Part shown: one piece after another, positions 30,287-38,663 of the stretch | How positions within the stretch are numbered: the stretch's first letter is position 1 | Layout of the letters: every line of letters starts with the position of its first letter | Virus record (IMG/VR): IMGVR_UViG_3300045116_000679 | Span: 1 to 64,000 of that record | Source of the DNA: a virus | Reading direction: 5' to 3' (one strand) | DNA length: 64,000 bases | Notes under the pieces: model-generated | Told to the model about the DNA's origin: nothing | Database searches by the model: none | Seen by the model: only the letters and a program-made list of their open reading frames with translations | Made by a program: the position numbers and the translations under genes

Positions 30287-31727
30287 GGACGAGGCGCGCC
30301 GGATCGCGGAGGATGCCGAGCGGATCCGCGCGCGCTGCACGACGCTTCAGGGCTTCGTCCGCGAGGCGTGGCACATCCTCGAACCCCGGACGCCCTACGT
30401 CCACGGCTGGCACATCGATGCGATCTGCGACCACCTCCAGGCGGTCACTCGGGGCGAGATCAACCGGCTCCTGATCAACGTCCCGCCCGGCTCGTCCAAG
30501 AGCCTCCTCGCCTCCGTGCTCTGGCAGGCGTGGGAATGGGGCCCGGCCGGCCTCGCCTCGATGCGCTACCTGACGACGGCCTTCAACGACGGCCCGGTCA
30601 AGCGCGACACCCGCAAGGCCCGCGACCTGATCGGCTCGGACTGGTACCGGGCGCTCTGGCCGGAGGTGAGGCTGACCCGCACCGCGGAGATGAGCTTCGC
30701 CAACAGCCGGACCGGCACCCGCGAAGGAGTCGCGTTCCCCAGCCTGACGTCGCAGCGCGGCGACCGGCTCATCATCGACGACCCGCATTCGACCGAGACG
30801 GCCGAGAGCCCGGCCGAGCGGCTCAAGACCACCAGGCGGTTCCGCGAGGGCGCGGTCAACCGGCTCAACGACCAGGAGCGGAGCGCGATCGTCGTCATCA
30901 TGCAGCGCCTGCACGAGGACGACGTCTCCGGCACCATCCTCAAGCACGGCATGGGGTACACGCACCTCTGCCTGCCGATGGAGTTCGAGCCTGACCGACG
31001 GTGCGTGACCACCATCGGCTTCCGGGACCCGCGCACCGCCGCGGACGAGCTGCTCGACCCGGCCCGCTTCCCGGCGGCGACGGTCCGGCAGCTGCAGAAC
31101 GACATGGGCAGCTACGCCTACGCCGGGCAGTACCAGCAGCGGCCGGCGCCGCGCGAGGGCGGGCTGTTCAAGCGGCACTGGTTCCCGATCGAGCGCGCCG
31201 CGCCCGCCGGGTGTACCTGGGTCAGGGCGTGGGACTTGGCGGCGAGCGAGGCCAAGGCCGGGAGCCAGCCGGCCTTCACGTGCGGCCTGCGGATCGGGCG
31301 GTCACCGGCCGGCCGCTACTTCATCGACGACGTCCGCCGCGATCGGCTCTCCCCCGGCAAGGTCGAGGAGCTGATCAAGAGGACCGCCCAGCAGGATCAA
31401 GCCGCGCGGCCCGGCTGCCGGATCTCCCTGCCGCAGGACCCGGGGCAGGCCGGCAAGGCGCAGGCGCAGTACCTCGTCGGTCAGCTCGCCGGGTTCGTCG
31501 TTCGGGCCACGCCCGAGAGCGGCGACAAGGTCACCCGCGCCGAGCCCGTGTCCGCCCAGGCCGAGGCCGGCAACATCGTCCTGATCGAGGGGGCCTGGAA
31601 TGAAGCGTTTCTCGATGAGGTCTCGTCGTTTCCAAGCGGCAGCTTCAAGGATCAGGTCGACGCACTCAGCCGCGGCTTCGGTGAGCTCGCGAAGCCGGCC
31701 TACGGGCTACTAGGGGTCCTCGACTGA
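30243..31727 (+). CDS. terL: terminase large subunit
   Basis: 494 residues from MMAALRAEKARR; GTG at 30240 is an alternative start. ATPase: Walker A PPGSSKS (81-87), a TTAFND coupling strand, Walker B LIIDDP (176-181). Nuclease half: WVRAWDLAASEAK (acidic cluster start), YFIDDVRRD, FKDQVDALSRGF near the end. It cuts and pumps phage DNA into the head. The stop shares a base with the portal start. Confidence 0.92.
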   Translation: MMAALRAEKARRAREDEARRIAEDAERIRARCTTLQGFVREAWHILEPRTPYVHGWHIDAICDHLQAVTRGEINRLLINVPPGSSKSLLASVLWQAWEWGPAGLASMRYLTTAFNDGPVKRDTRKARDLIGSDWYRALWPEVRLTRTAEMSFANSRTGTREGVAFPSLTSQRGDRLIIDDPHSTETAESPAERLKTTRRFREGAVNRLNDQERSAIVVIMQRLHEDDVSGTILKHGMGYTHLCLPMEFEPDRRCVTTIGFRDPRTAADELLDPARFPAATVRQLQNDMGSYAYAGQYQQRPAPREGGLFKRHWFPIERAAPAGCTWVRAWDLAASEAKAGSQPAFTCGLRIGRSPAGRYFIDDVRRDRLSPGKVEELIKRTAQQDQAARPGCRISLPQDPGQAGKAQAQYLVGQLAGFVVRATPESGDKVTRAEPVSAQAEAGNIVLIEGAWNEAFLDEVSSFPSGSFKDQVDALSRGFGELAKPAYGLLGVLD

Positions 31728-33598
31728 TGTGGTTCGTCGACACCTTCAAGAATTTGCTCTCCGGGCTCGGGACGGCCCGGGACAAGGCGAGCGCGAATGT
31801 GCACGTCTTCGTCCCGCGCACGCCGGACCAGATCCTGGCCGCCTACCGCGGCAACTGGATCGCCCGGAAGATCGTCGACATCGTGCCCTTCGACGAGCTG
31901 CGCGAGTGGCGCGCGTGGCAGGCCAAGCCGGCCGAAGTCCAGGCGATCGAAGAGGCCGAGAAGACGCTGCGCATCCCCGAGATCCTGCTGCGCGCGCGGC
32001 GGCTCGCACGCCTTCAGGGTGGCTCGGTCATCGTCATCGGGGACGGGCAGACGGATCAGACCGTCCCGCTCGACCCGAAGCGGCTCAAGCAGGGCGGGAT
32101 CAAGTGGCTGGCCGTGTTCGGCCGCTACGAGATCACCCCCGGTGAGCCGATCCGCGACCCGGCCTCGCCCTGGTTCGGCGAGCCGAGAATGTGGGAGCTG
32201 AACACCGACGCCGGTCCTCAGCGCATCCACCCGTCCCGCGTCGTGCGTCTCGTAGGCGCCCCGATCCTCGAGGCGAACCACCTGGCGACCGAGCAGGGGT
32301 GGGGCGACAGCATCCTGCAAGCCGTCTTCGACGCCGTCGATCAGGCGACCTCGTCCGCCGGCTACGTCAACGCGATGCTGCCCGAGGCCAAGCAGGATGT
32401 GATCTTCGTCCCCGGCCTCTCGACGCACCTCTCGACGGCGGCCGGGACGGCGGCTCTGACGAAGCGGTTCGAGTACGCCGCGCAGACGAAATCCGTGCTC
32501 GGGATGCTCCTCCTAGAAGGCGATGGTCGCTCGCCGGAGGGCGAGGTCTACCAGCAGAAGCAGCTCTCGTTCACGGGTCTGCCAGACGTCGTGCGGATGT
32601 TCCTGATGATCGCCTCGGCCGCCGCGGACGTCCCGGCGACCCGGCTCCTCGGCCAGTCGCCGCAGGGGCTCAACGCGACCGGGGACTCTGACACCCGGAA
32701 CTATTACGACCACGTCGCCGCCCGGCAGAAGGTCGAGCTGACGCCCGCAATCGCGCGCCTCGACGAGTACCTGATCATCCACGCGCTCGGCACGCGCCCG
32801 CCTGAGATCTGGTACGAGTGGCGCCCCCTCTACCAGCCGAGCCTCAAGGAACGGGCCGACGCCTTCCAGACCGTCGCCAATGCCATCGGGTCGCTCGCGA
32901 CCGCGGCCGTCATGCCGGACGAGGTCCTGGCCGAGGGCGTGAAGGGCTGGGCGCAGGACAGCGGGTTGCTGCCGGGCATCGACGCCGCCTATCGGCGGGT
33001 CGGGACTCTCGTGCCGCGCCAGGGGAGCGAAGACGACCTCGGGCCGGACGGCCGGCCGATCGCCGGCAGCGGCCGGGATCCTGAGGGCGAGGACGAGCGC
33101 GGCAACGTGGTCCCCTTCCGGCGGGTCGTCGGCGACGCCACGCCGCGCACCCTCTACGTCTCGCGCAAGCTCAAGAACGGCGACGATCTGCTCGCCTGGG
33201 CGCGCAGCCAGGGCTTCACCGACCTGATGCCGGCCGGCGAGTTGCACGTCACGATCGCCTACAGCCGCACGCCGCTCGACTGGATGAAGGCCGGGCAGAC
33301 CTGGCAGGGCGAGGAGCTGAAGATCAGCGCCGGTGGCCCGCGCGTCATCGAGCGGTTCGGCGAGGCGACCGTCCTTCTGTTCGCCTCGGACGAACTACGG
33401 TGGCGCTGGCAGGAGATCCGGGACGCGGGCGCCTCGTGGGATCATCCCGAGTATCAGCCGCACGTCACCTTCACGTGGGCGGCCGGGAACGTCGATCTGT
33501 CCAAGGTCCAACCGTACAACGGTCCGCTGATTTTGGGCCCCGAGATCTTCGAACCGGTCGATGAGGACTGGCGGGCCAAGATCGAGGCCGCCGAGTAG
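31727..33598 (+). CDS. portal protein (DUF1073 type) fused to an Acb1-like anti-CBASS domain
   Basis: 623 residues. Residues 1-430 are a DUF1073-type portal: YRGNWIARKIVDIVPFD, LQGGSVIVIGDGQ, RLLGQSPQGLNATGDSD. After an acidic linker (435-462), residues 471-616 form a 2H-phosphoesterase domain with both HxT motifs, H507-V-T509 (LHVTIAYSR) and H579-V-T581 (PHVTFTW). This is the arrangement of Acb1, the phage nuclease that cleaves the cyclic nucleotides of CBASS defence. Whether the domain acts as part of the portal or after processing is not shown. Confidence 0.85.
   Translation: MWFVDTFKNLLSGLGTARDKASANVHVFVPRTPDQILAAYRGNWIARKIVDIVPFDELREWRAWQAKPAEVQAIEEAEKTLRIPEILLRARRLARLQGGSVIVIGDGQTDQTVPLDPKRLKQGGIKWLAVFGRYEITPGEPIRDPASPWFGEPRMWELNTDAGPQRIHPSRVVRLVGAPILEANHLATEQGWGDSILQAVFDAVDQATSSAGYVNAMLPEAKQDVIFVPGLSTHLSTAAGTAALTKRFEYAAQTKSVLGMLLLEGDGRSPEGEVYQQKQLSFTGLPDVVRMFLMIASAAADVPATRLLGQSPQGLNATGDSDTRNYYDHVAARQKVELTPAIARLDEYLIIHALGTRPPEIWYEWRPLYQPSLKERADAFQTVANAIGSLATAAVMPDEVLAEGVKGWAQDSGLLPGIDAAYRRVGTLVPRQGSEDDLGPDGRPIAGSGRDPEGEDERGNVVPFRRVVGDATPRTLYVSRKLKNGDDLLAWARSQGFTDLMPAGELHVTIAYSRTPLDWMKAGQTWQGEELKISAGGPRVIERFGEATVLLFASDELRWRWQEIRDAGASWDHPEYQPHVTFTWAAGNVDLSKVQPYNGPLILGPEIFEPVDEDWRAKIEAAE
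33137..33574 (+). other. Acb1-like 2H phosphoesterase domain of the portal
   Basis: Two HxT motifs 72 residues apart, in the order expected for 2H phosphoesterases, with DLMPAGELHVTIAYS and PEYQPHVTFTW flanks. Acidic Asp/Gly linker separates it from the portal. In Acb1 the HxT pair hydrolyses cyclic di- and trinucleotides. Confidence 0.75.
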
Positions 33599-33620
33599 GC
33601 GGTCGGCGCCGAAAACTGGG

Positions 33621-33650
33621 TTTCCGGCAGTTTCCGGCAGTTTCCGGCGG
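33621..33650. repeat. three tandem 10-bp repeats before acb2
   Basis: TTTCCGGCAG, TTTCCGGCAG, TTTCCGGCGG, back to back, between the portal stop and the Acb2-like gene. A TTGACA box follows at 33658-33663 but no good -10 could be found at the right spacing. Confidence 0.75.
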
Positions 33651-33713
33651 GTACCCCTTGACACCGACCAATCCCGATAGCGCGCCGCAGCTTTGCTCGG
33701 CCCAGGAGCCACC

Positions 33714-34064
33714 ATGAGCCACGTCGACAGCGCCTCGGACGACCGCACCGCCAACAACGCCGTACGCCACCAGTACCGGGTCCTGAGCGAGGACGAGAAG
33801 GCGAAGATGGTCGCCGTCAAGGATGCCGGGGCGGCGTTCCTGACGCTGCTCGACAGTCTCGCGACGCCTCCGGTGCCCGTCGAGGGTCAGCCCGGCATGG
33901 CGATGGGCACCTTCGACCGCGAGCTGCACATCGCCCGCGAGCGGATCGAGGAAGCGACCATGTGGGCGGTTAAGCACATTACGGCTGATCGTCCCAAGGG
34001 CCGTGTGTCCGACCCGGCCCCGGCCGATACCGGCGGCGTCAGCCTGCGCCCGGCAGGCGCCTGA
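33714..34064 (+). CDS. Acb2-like cyclic-nucleotide sponge
   Basis: 116 residues from an ATG with AGGAG 5 bases before it. VRHQYRVLSEDEKAKMVAVK and RERIEEATMWAVKHITA are the hallmarks of the Acb2/Tad1-type helical family, which binds and sequesters the CBASS signalling nucleotides. It directly follows the portal with the Acb1-like domain, so the phage likely has two anti-CBASS activities side by side. Binding residues cannot be verified here. Confidence 0.8.
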   Translation: MSHVDSASDDRTANNAVRHQYRVLSEDEKAKMVAVKDAGAAFLTLLDSLATPPVPVEGQPGMAMGTFDRELHIARERIEEATMWAVKHITADRPKGRVSDPAPADTGGVSLRPAGA

Positions 34065-34069
34065 CCGCG

Positions 34070-34339
34070 ATGCGGATCTCGGTCGACGAGCGCGACCCCG
34101 GGCACCGGCTCCATGCCGAGGCCAAAGCCCAGGGCATCGACTTCATCGTGACGCTCGACGGCGTGCGGCAGCTCGAAGCCATCACCGCCGACGACCTGAG
34201 CGGCGAGGTTGTCCGGCACGCGGTCGACGCGCTCGGCAACCTGAAGCTCGATCCGGCCCGGCCCGGGGAGGCGTTGCGCGAGACCGTTCGCGGCCGCGTC
34301 CGGATCATCCGCAAGCACCCGTACTGGCGCCAGGACTAA
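34070..34339 (+). CDS. hypothetical protein in the head region
   Basis: 89 residues; RISVDERDPGHRLHAEAKA and FIVTLDGVRQLEAITADD, then RVRIIRKHPYW. No known motif. TAATG overlap with the head protein gene downstream. Confidence 0.5.
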   Translation: MRISVDERDPGHRLHAEAKAQGIDFIVTLDGVRQLEAITADDLSGEVVRHAVDALGNLKLDPARPGEALRETVRGRVRIIRKHPYWRQD

Positions 34340-35139
34340 TGCGCTACGACCTCGCCGCCTTGGCCCGCCGCCGGGGCGTCCGCCGCAAGGCCATCGTGTT
34401 CCGCCCGATCGAGCCGACGCAGGCTCTGGCCGGGCTCCTGGCGGCGATCGGCGAGGATCTGGTGCGCGAGGCCGAGACCGGCATCCGTGAGGCGCTGCTA
34501 CCCGTCTACGCGCCGCGGCCGGTGCTCACGCAGGACGATACCGCGAGCACCGTCGGGGACGCCCTGGCGACGGTCGCGACCGGCCTGAGGCGCCTCGCGC
34601 TGATGATCGGCCCCAAGGTCCGGGAATGGGCCGTCAGGGTCGAGGAGTGGCACCGCCCGCGGTTCGCGGCCGGCGTGAGGGCGGGCACCGGTGCGGACGT
34701 CGTTGCCTTCCTGACCGCGCCGGACGCCGAGGATCAGGTCTCTGCCGCGGCCGAGTGGGCGGCATCGCTCATCACCAGCCTGAGCGAGGACCTGCAGAAG
34801 GAAGTCGCCTCGCTCACCTGGGCGGCCTACGCGCAGCAGACCCCGCGCGAAGAACTGGCCAAGCAGCTGCAGGAGCGCCTCGGGATCGCGCACAACCGCG
34901 CCCGGTTCATCGCCCGGGACCAGACGACGAAGCTCGCCGCCGCGCTCGACCGGATGCGCCAGCAGGAAGCGGGCATGGACCGATACCGCTGGCGCCACTC
35001 CGGGAAGCTGCACCCCCGGCCCGAGCACGTCGCCCGGGACGGCAAGATCTTCCGCTGGTCGGATCCACCGGCCGGCGGGCACCCCGGCACGGAGCCGAAC
35101 TGCGGCTGCCGTGCGCAGGCTTACCTCTCACTGGACTGA
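34339..35139 (+). CDS. Mu F-like head morphogenesis protein
   Basis: 266 residues. The C-terminal SPP1-gp7/Mu-F domain is clear: RARFIARDQTTKLAAALDR, MDRYRWRHSGKLHPRPEH, KIFRWSDPPAGGHPGTEPNC, CGCRAQAYLSL. These proteins sit at the head-portal junction and are ejected or bound to the capsid. Position right after the portal is usual. Confidence 0.85.
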   Translation: MRYDLAALARRRGVRRKAIVFRPIEPTQALAGLLAAIGEDLVREAETGIREALLPVYAPRPVLTQDDTASTVGDALATVATGLRRLALMIGPKVREWAVRVEEWHRPRFAAGVRAGTGADVVAFLTAPDAEDQVSAAAEWAASLITSLSEDLQKEVASLTWAAYAQQTPREELAKQLQERLGIAHNRARFIARDQTTKLAAALDRMRQQEAGMDRYRWRHSGKLHPRPEHVARDGKIFRWSDPPAGGHPGTEPNCGCRAQAYLSLD

Positions 35140-35143
35140 CCCC

Positions 35144-35653
35144 ATGCTGCGAACCCCTCGCCTACTCGCCAGCGCCTTGCTGGTGCTGACGCTCGTCGCG
35201 GGCTCGGCTGGTGCCCGCCAGTATCTGAACTCAGGGGGCCGCGGCGAGGTCTCTCAGGGCGTCGTGCCAGAGGTCGGCGACGCGGCGGTCAGCGCCTCGA
35301 ACCCGCTGCCCGTTACGATGTCGTCGGGCGGCACCACCACCTCGGGCGCCCTGCAACCGCCCACCGCGGCCGCCGGCAAGATCGTCGCCACCTCCGTTGC
35401 GCTGACGTCCAACACCTCGACGCAGCTCGTGGCGGCCAACGTCGAGCGCATCGGGGTTGAGATCCAGTGTGACGGCACCGGCGTGGTCGGGGTCTCGCGC
35501 ACTGGCGCGACGCTCACCAGCGCCACAGCCGCGCCCCTGGTCATCCCGAGCGGGTCGTATCCGCTCTACACCATGCCGATCGCCACCCTCACCGCGATCA
35601 CCGCATACACCGGCACGGCGCAGACCTGCCGCGTCACGGAGTACCTGCGTTGA
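35144..35653 (+). CDS. secreted or surface protein with signal peptide
   Basis: 169 residues from MLRTPRLLASALLVLTLVAG. A clear Sec signal peptide (n-region Arg, hydrophobic stretch, AGA near the cleavage point) is followed by a beta-rich Thr/Ser/Val body (TSGALQPPTAAAG, TAITAYTGTAQTC). This is odd inside a phage head operon. It might be a capsid decoration or a lysogenic-conversion protein; I cannot tell. Confidence 0.6.
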   Translation: MLRTPRLLASALLVLTLVAGSAGARQYLNSGGRGEVSQGVVPEVGDAAVSASNPLPVTMSSGGTTTSGALQPPTAAAGKIVATSVALTSNTSTQLVAANVERIGVEIQCDGTGVVGVSRTGATLTSATAAPLVIPSGSYPLYTMPIATLTAITAYTGTAQTCRVTEYLR

Positions 35654-36993
35654 TGCTGCGTCGCGTCGTCCTCGCGCTCTGCGGACTGCTGGTCGCGACC
35701 GCGGCCGGCGCGCAGATCCTCCCCGGCCGCAGCCCAGGCTTCAGGTCGGGCTTCCAGTTCATCGGCGCTGGCGGCTTCCCCACGCCCGGCGCCGTGGTCG
35801 ACTACGACTTCCGGAACGACCGCTACACCGGCCCGGCGATCTCGGTCACGCGCTCATCGGCGGCCTATGTCGATGACGCTGCCGGCAACTGGACGCTCGT
35901 CCCGGCGAACACCCTGCGGCGGTCCAACAAGGGCGCCCTGATCGAAGGCGCGCAGACGAACGCGATCCGCAACAACTCCATGCAGGGCGCCGTGGTCGGG
36001 AGCCCTGGGACGCTGCCGACGAATTGGGGCCTTACCTCGGGCGGGCTGACACTTTCCGTTGTCGGCATTGGCACAGAAAGTGGCATTGATTATATCGATG
36101 TCCGATTCAGCGGTACGCCTTCAAACACCTTTGCCCAGCTCTTCTTTGAGACGAGCACAGGGGTGGCTGCGGCTGCTGGGCAGATTTGGACCGCATCATT
36201 CTTCCATAAACTAGTTGGCGGATCGTTAGCGAATATCTCTGCTATTAACTGCCAGTCTGCAATAATTGGCGGCTCAGGAAGTGTCTCTGTCCCATTGGCG
36301 CCTGGAATGTCCGCCCTGGGGCAGAATAGAGCATCCGCCACGGCTACTGCTGGCGCGGGTGCGACGAATGCGCGACCGGCGATGTCGTTGGCGCTGACCG
36401 TTGGCGCCGCGGTGGACTTCACCGTCCGCATCGGCTGGCCCCAGCTAGAGCAATGGTCAACGAGCGTCACGTCGGTCGGCGGCGCGTCCTCGCCCATCCG
36501 CACCACCGGGGTGGCAGCGACCAGGGCGGCCGATGTGGTGACTGGAGTACTTACATCCGCTTTGAGCACGCTGTCATTGGCTGGTGTCGTGCAGCCGATT
36601 ATCCCGACACTTTCAGGCGGAATTCTGCGGGTTGGGACGGCGAGTGATCGCATAGATATCAGGGCGAGTTCAACTACGGGCGCCGCTTTCCAAGCGCAGC
36701 CCGTGGTCGGCAGTGCGGCGCAGGCGCAGCTCAATGCTGCGGCCGGGTCGTTGCCGGCAGCTACACGCAATGCGTTTGCTTACGCAGGCACGAGTGGCGA
36801 TCAAGCGGCGTCGATTGCGGGAGGCGCTATTGTCTCCAACGCTCCCGCATTATTCCCCACGGCTACTGCGCTGACGGTGGGAGGCGGCGGGCAGCCTTGG
36901 AACGGCTACATCGAACGCCTCGTCATCTATTCGGCCCGTCCGTCGAACGCACAGCTGCAGACCCTGTCCACCCTTTCGAATTGGGGCGGCTGA
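35653..36993 (+). CDS. phage head-spike fibre-like protein with signal peptide
   Basis: 446 residues from MLRRVVLALCGLLVATAAG. The signal peptide is followed by VVDYDFRNDRYTGPAISVTR, AYVDDAAGNWTLVP and GALIEGAQTNAIRNNS, the pattern of 'head spike fibre' proteins that carry a lectin-like fold. The last part (WNGYIERLVIYSARPSN) resembles a LamG end. The part at about 36060-36800 is less GC-rich than its flanks. Its location next to capsid genes fits a head fibre. Confidence 0.65.
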   Translation: MLRRVVLALCGLLVATAAGAQILPGRSPGFRSGFQFIGAGGFPTPGAVVDYDFRNDRYTGPAISVTRSSAAYVDDAAGNWTLVPANTLRRSNKGALIEGAQTNAIRNNSMQGAVVGSPGTLPTNWGLTSGGLTLSVVGIGTESGIDYIDVRFSGTPSNTFAQLFFETSTGVAAAAGQIWTASFFHKLVGGSLANISAINCQSAIIGGSGSVSVPLAPGMSALGQNRASATATAGAGATNARPAMSLALTVGAAVDFTVRIGWPQLEQWSTSVTSVGGASSPIRTTGVAATRAADVVTGVLTSALSTLSLAGVVQPIIPTLSGGILRVGTASDRIDIRASSTTGAAFQAQPVVGSAAQAQLNAAAGSLPAATRNAFAYAGTSGDQAASIAGGAIVSNAPALFPTATALTVGGGGQPWNGYIERLVIYSARPSNAQLQTLSTLSNWGG

Positions 36994-37409
36994 TGATGCG
37001 CGACCTCCTCTTCCGCTTCTCCGACGAGGCATCCGCACATGCTGCCCTCGACCCGCTCGGGTTCGGGTCGGCCGAGGGATGGGACCAGTCGCGTGTGCTG
37101 CCCGTCTCGCTGATGGTCGACTGGATGCCCGGTCCGGTCGACCCGGAGACGGGCGTCCCGACCAAGATCCCGGTCCGCGCGGAGGGCTACTGGATCGTGG
37201 TCTCCGTCGCCGGCGACACGGACGCGCTCTATGCGATCCCGGAGTGCATGCGCGAGGCCGACCGCGAGGCGGCGGAGCGGCACGAGCCGTATGTCATCCG
37301 CGAGCGCTTCACCGCCGAGCAGCTGGCCGTGCCGTGGTCGATCACGCCGCAATGGTGTGGTGTCCAGTACCGCCATCCGCAGGATCCCCCCGCCGATGCT
37401 GCGTCGTAG
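36993..37409 (+). CDS. hypothetical protein, head region
   Basis: 138 residues from MMRDLLFRFSDEASAHAAL. PVRAEGYWIVVSVAGDTDAL and YVIRERFTAEQLAVPW. No signal peptide, unlike its neighbours. It overlaps the next gene by 14 bases. No known motif. Confidence 0.5.
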   Translation: MMRDLLFRFSDEASAHAALDPLGFGSAEGWDQSRVLPVSLMVDWMPGPVDPETGVPTKIPVRAEGYWIVVSVAGDTDALYAIPECMREADREAAERHEPYVIRERFTAEQLAVPWSITPQWCGVQYRHPQDPPADAAS

Positions 37410-37824
37410 CCTGATCCTGGCCGCGCTCGCGGCCGTCCTCAGCTTCGGATCGGTCCGGGCGGGCCTCGATGTGCCGCCATCCGCGAATAGCGGCATGGTC
37501 CTGCCGATGCCGTTCGTGCGGTCCGGCGATCCCTACTTCCTGGCCGCCGGTACGGCCCCGCGTCAGTATGAGGTTTCGCAGCCGCCCGGCACGACGAGCT
37601 ACCGGTTCGTCAACCCGTGCGAGGTCGACATCCGCATCAAGACGGTTGCCAGCAAGACCGAGTCTGTGACGGCGACGACGGGCACGCGGTTCCTCGCCCG
37701 GTCGAGCGAGACCTTGGCGTCAACCGTGCCGCTGAGCAACCCGCGCATCGTCTCGATCATGACGGTGAGCGATCCCGGACCGGCGGGGTGCGTGACCGAG
37801 CTGCAGTACGGGAACGGGACATGA
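37396..37824 (+). CDS. secreted or surface protein with signal peptide
   Basis: 142 residues from [20 protein letters not shown], a Sec signal peptide. The body is short and beta-rich ([30 protein letters not shown]). Two Cys could form a disulfide. ATGA overlap with the collagen-like gene suggests they act together. Confidence 0.55.
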   Translation: MLRRSLILAALAAVLSFGSVRAGLDVPPSANSGMVLPMPFVRSGDPYFLAAGTAPRQYEVSQPPGTTSYRFVNPCEVDIRIKTVASKTESVTATTGTRFLARSSETLASTVPLSNPRIVSIMTVSDPGPAGCVTELQYGNGT

Positions 37825-38654
37825 CGATGCGCCTCGTCTCGGCCGCCCTGGCCGTCGCGCTCGCGCTGACGCTCGCGCCGAGCGGCGCGGGTGCCCGCGG
37901 GATCGCCAGCCCCGGCGTCGGCCGAGCCGGCCCGCAGGGTGAGCCAGGACCTCAGGGGGAGCCCGGGGCGCGTGGCGAAAAGGGAGACAAGGGCGATGCG
38001 GGCGCGCACGGCGCGAGAGGCGAAGCGGGACCGCAAGGACTACCCGGCCCCGCGGGTGAGCGCGGCCCGGCTGGGTCCGCTGGGGCTCAAGGTGTCCCTG
38101 GACCAGCTGGTCCGATCGGCCCGGCTGGACCGAAAGGCGAAACCGGGCCGCAGGGTCCGCAAGGCCCCCAGGGTGCCGCCGGCAGTCAGGGCGCGGTTGG
38201 ACTTCCTGGTCCTGCTGGGCCGCAAGGGCTGAAGGGCGACACGGGGGCCACCGGCGCGGCGGGGGCGCAGGGGGTGCCGGGCCCTACCGGGCCGGCCGGG
38301 CCTACGGGTCCGGCTGGGGCGCCTGGACCCGCCGGCCCAACTGGCCCAACGGGTCCCACTGGCGCGGCCGGCGCTCCGAAGCGCGTCGAGCGCTACACCC
38401 GGCCGGCTAACACCTCGGGCGTGGCTACCTATACGTGGCCGGCCTGCACCGCGGAGGCCGACGTCGAGCCGATCATCGGCTGGGCGACCATCAACGGCCT
38501 GACCCAGATGGTGACCGGCGGCGTCACCTCGCAAACCCTCTCGGGCGCAACGGTGGCGGTGAAGGTCAGCCAGGGGACGCTTGCCCTCGCGGCCAGCCCG
38601 TTCCGAGACGCGCCGTCCGGTACTCAGCTCACCATCCGCGTGATCTGTCCATAG
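37821..38654 (+). CDS. collagen-like protein with signal peptide
   Basis: 277 residues. Signal peptide [20 protein letters not shown], then roughly 50 Gly-X-Y triplets at about 30-190 ([19 protein letters not shown] and so on). A small beta-rich end follows ([28 protein letters not shown]). Collagen-like segments in phages usually trimerise fibre proteins. Export by a signal peptide is unusual for a virion part. Confidence 0.75.
   Translation: MTMRLVSAALAVALALTLAPSGAGARGIASPGVGRAGPQGEPGPQGEPGARGEKGDKGDAGAHGARGEAGPQGLPGPAGERGPAGSAGAQGVPGPAGPIGPAGPKGETGPQGPQGPQGAAGSQGAVGLPGPAGPQGLKGDTGATGAAGAQGVPGPTGPAGPTGPAGAPGPAGPTGPTGPTGAAGAPKRVERYTRPANTSGVATYTWPACTAEADVEPIIGWATINGLTQMVTGGVTSQTLSGATVAVKVSQGTLALAASPFRDAPSGTQLTIRVICP
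37905..38378 (+). repeat. collagen-type GXY codon repeat
   Basis: Run of Gly-Pro/Ala/Glu/Thr triplets within the collagen-like gene. High-GC 9-bp repeats such as GGCCCGGCC vary along the run, so length may be unstable. Confidence 0.7.
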
Positions 38655-38663
38655 GTCATCCCC

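Noticed and set aside
37905-38378. CRISPR or unstable repeat call for the collagen region
   Set aside because: The period is nine bases and follows Gly-X-Y codons of a good gene.
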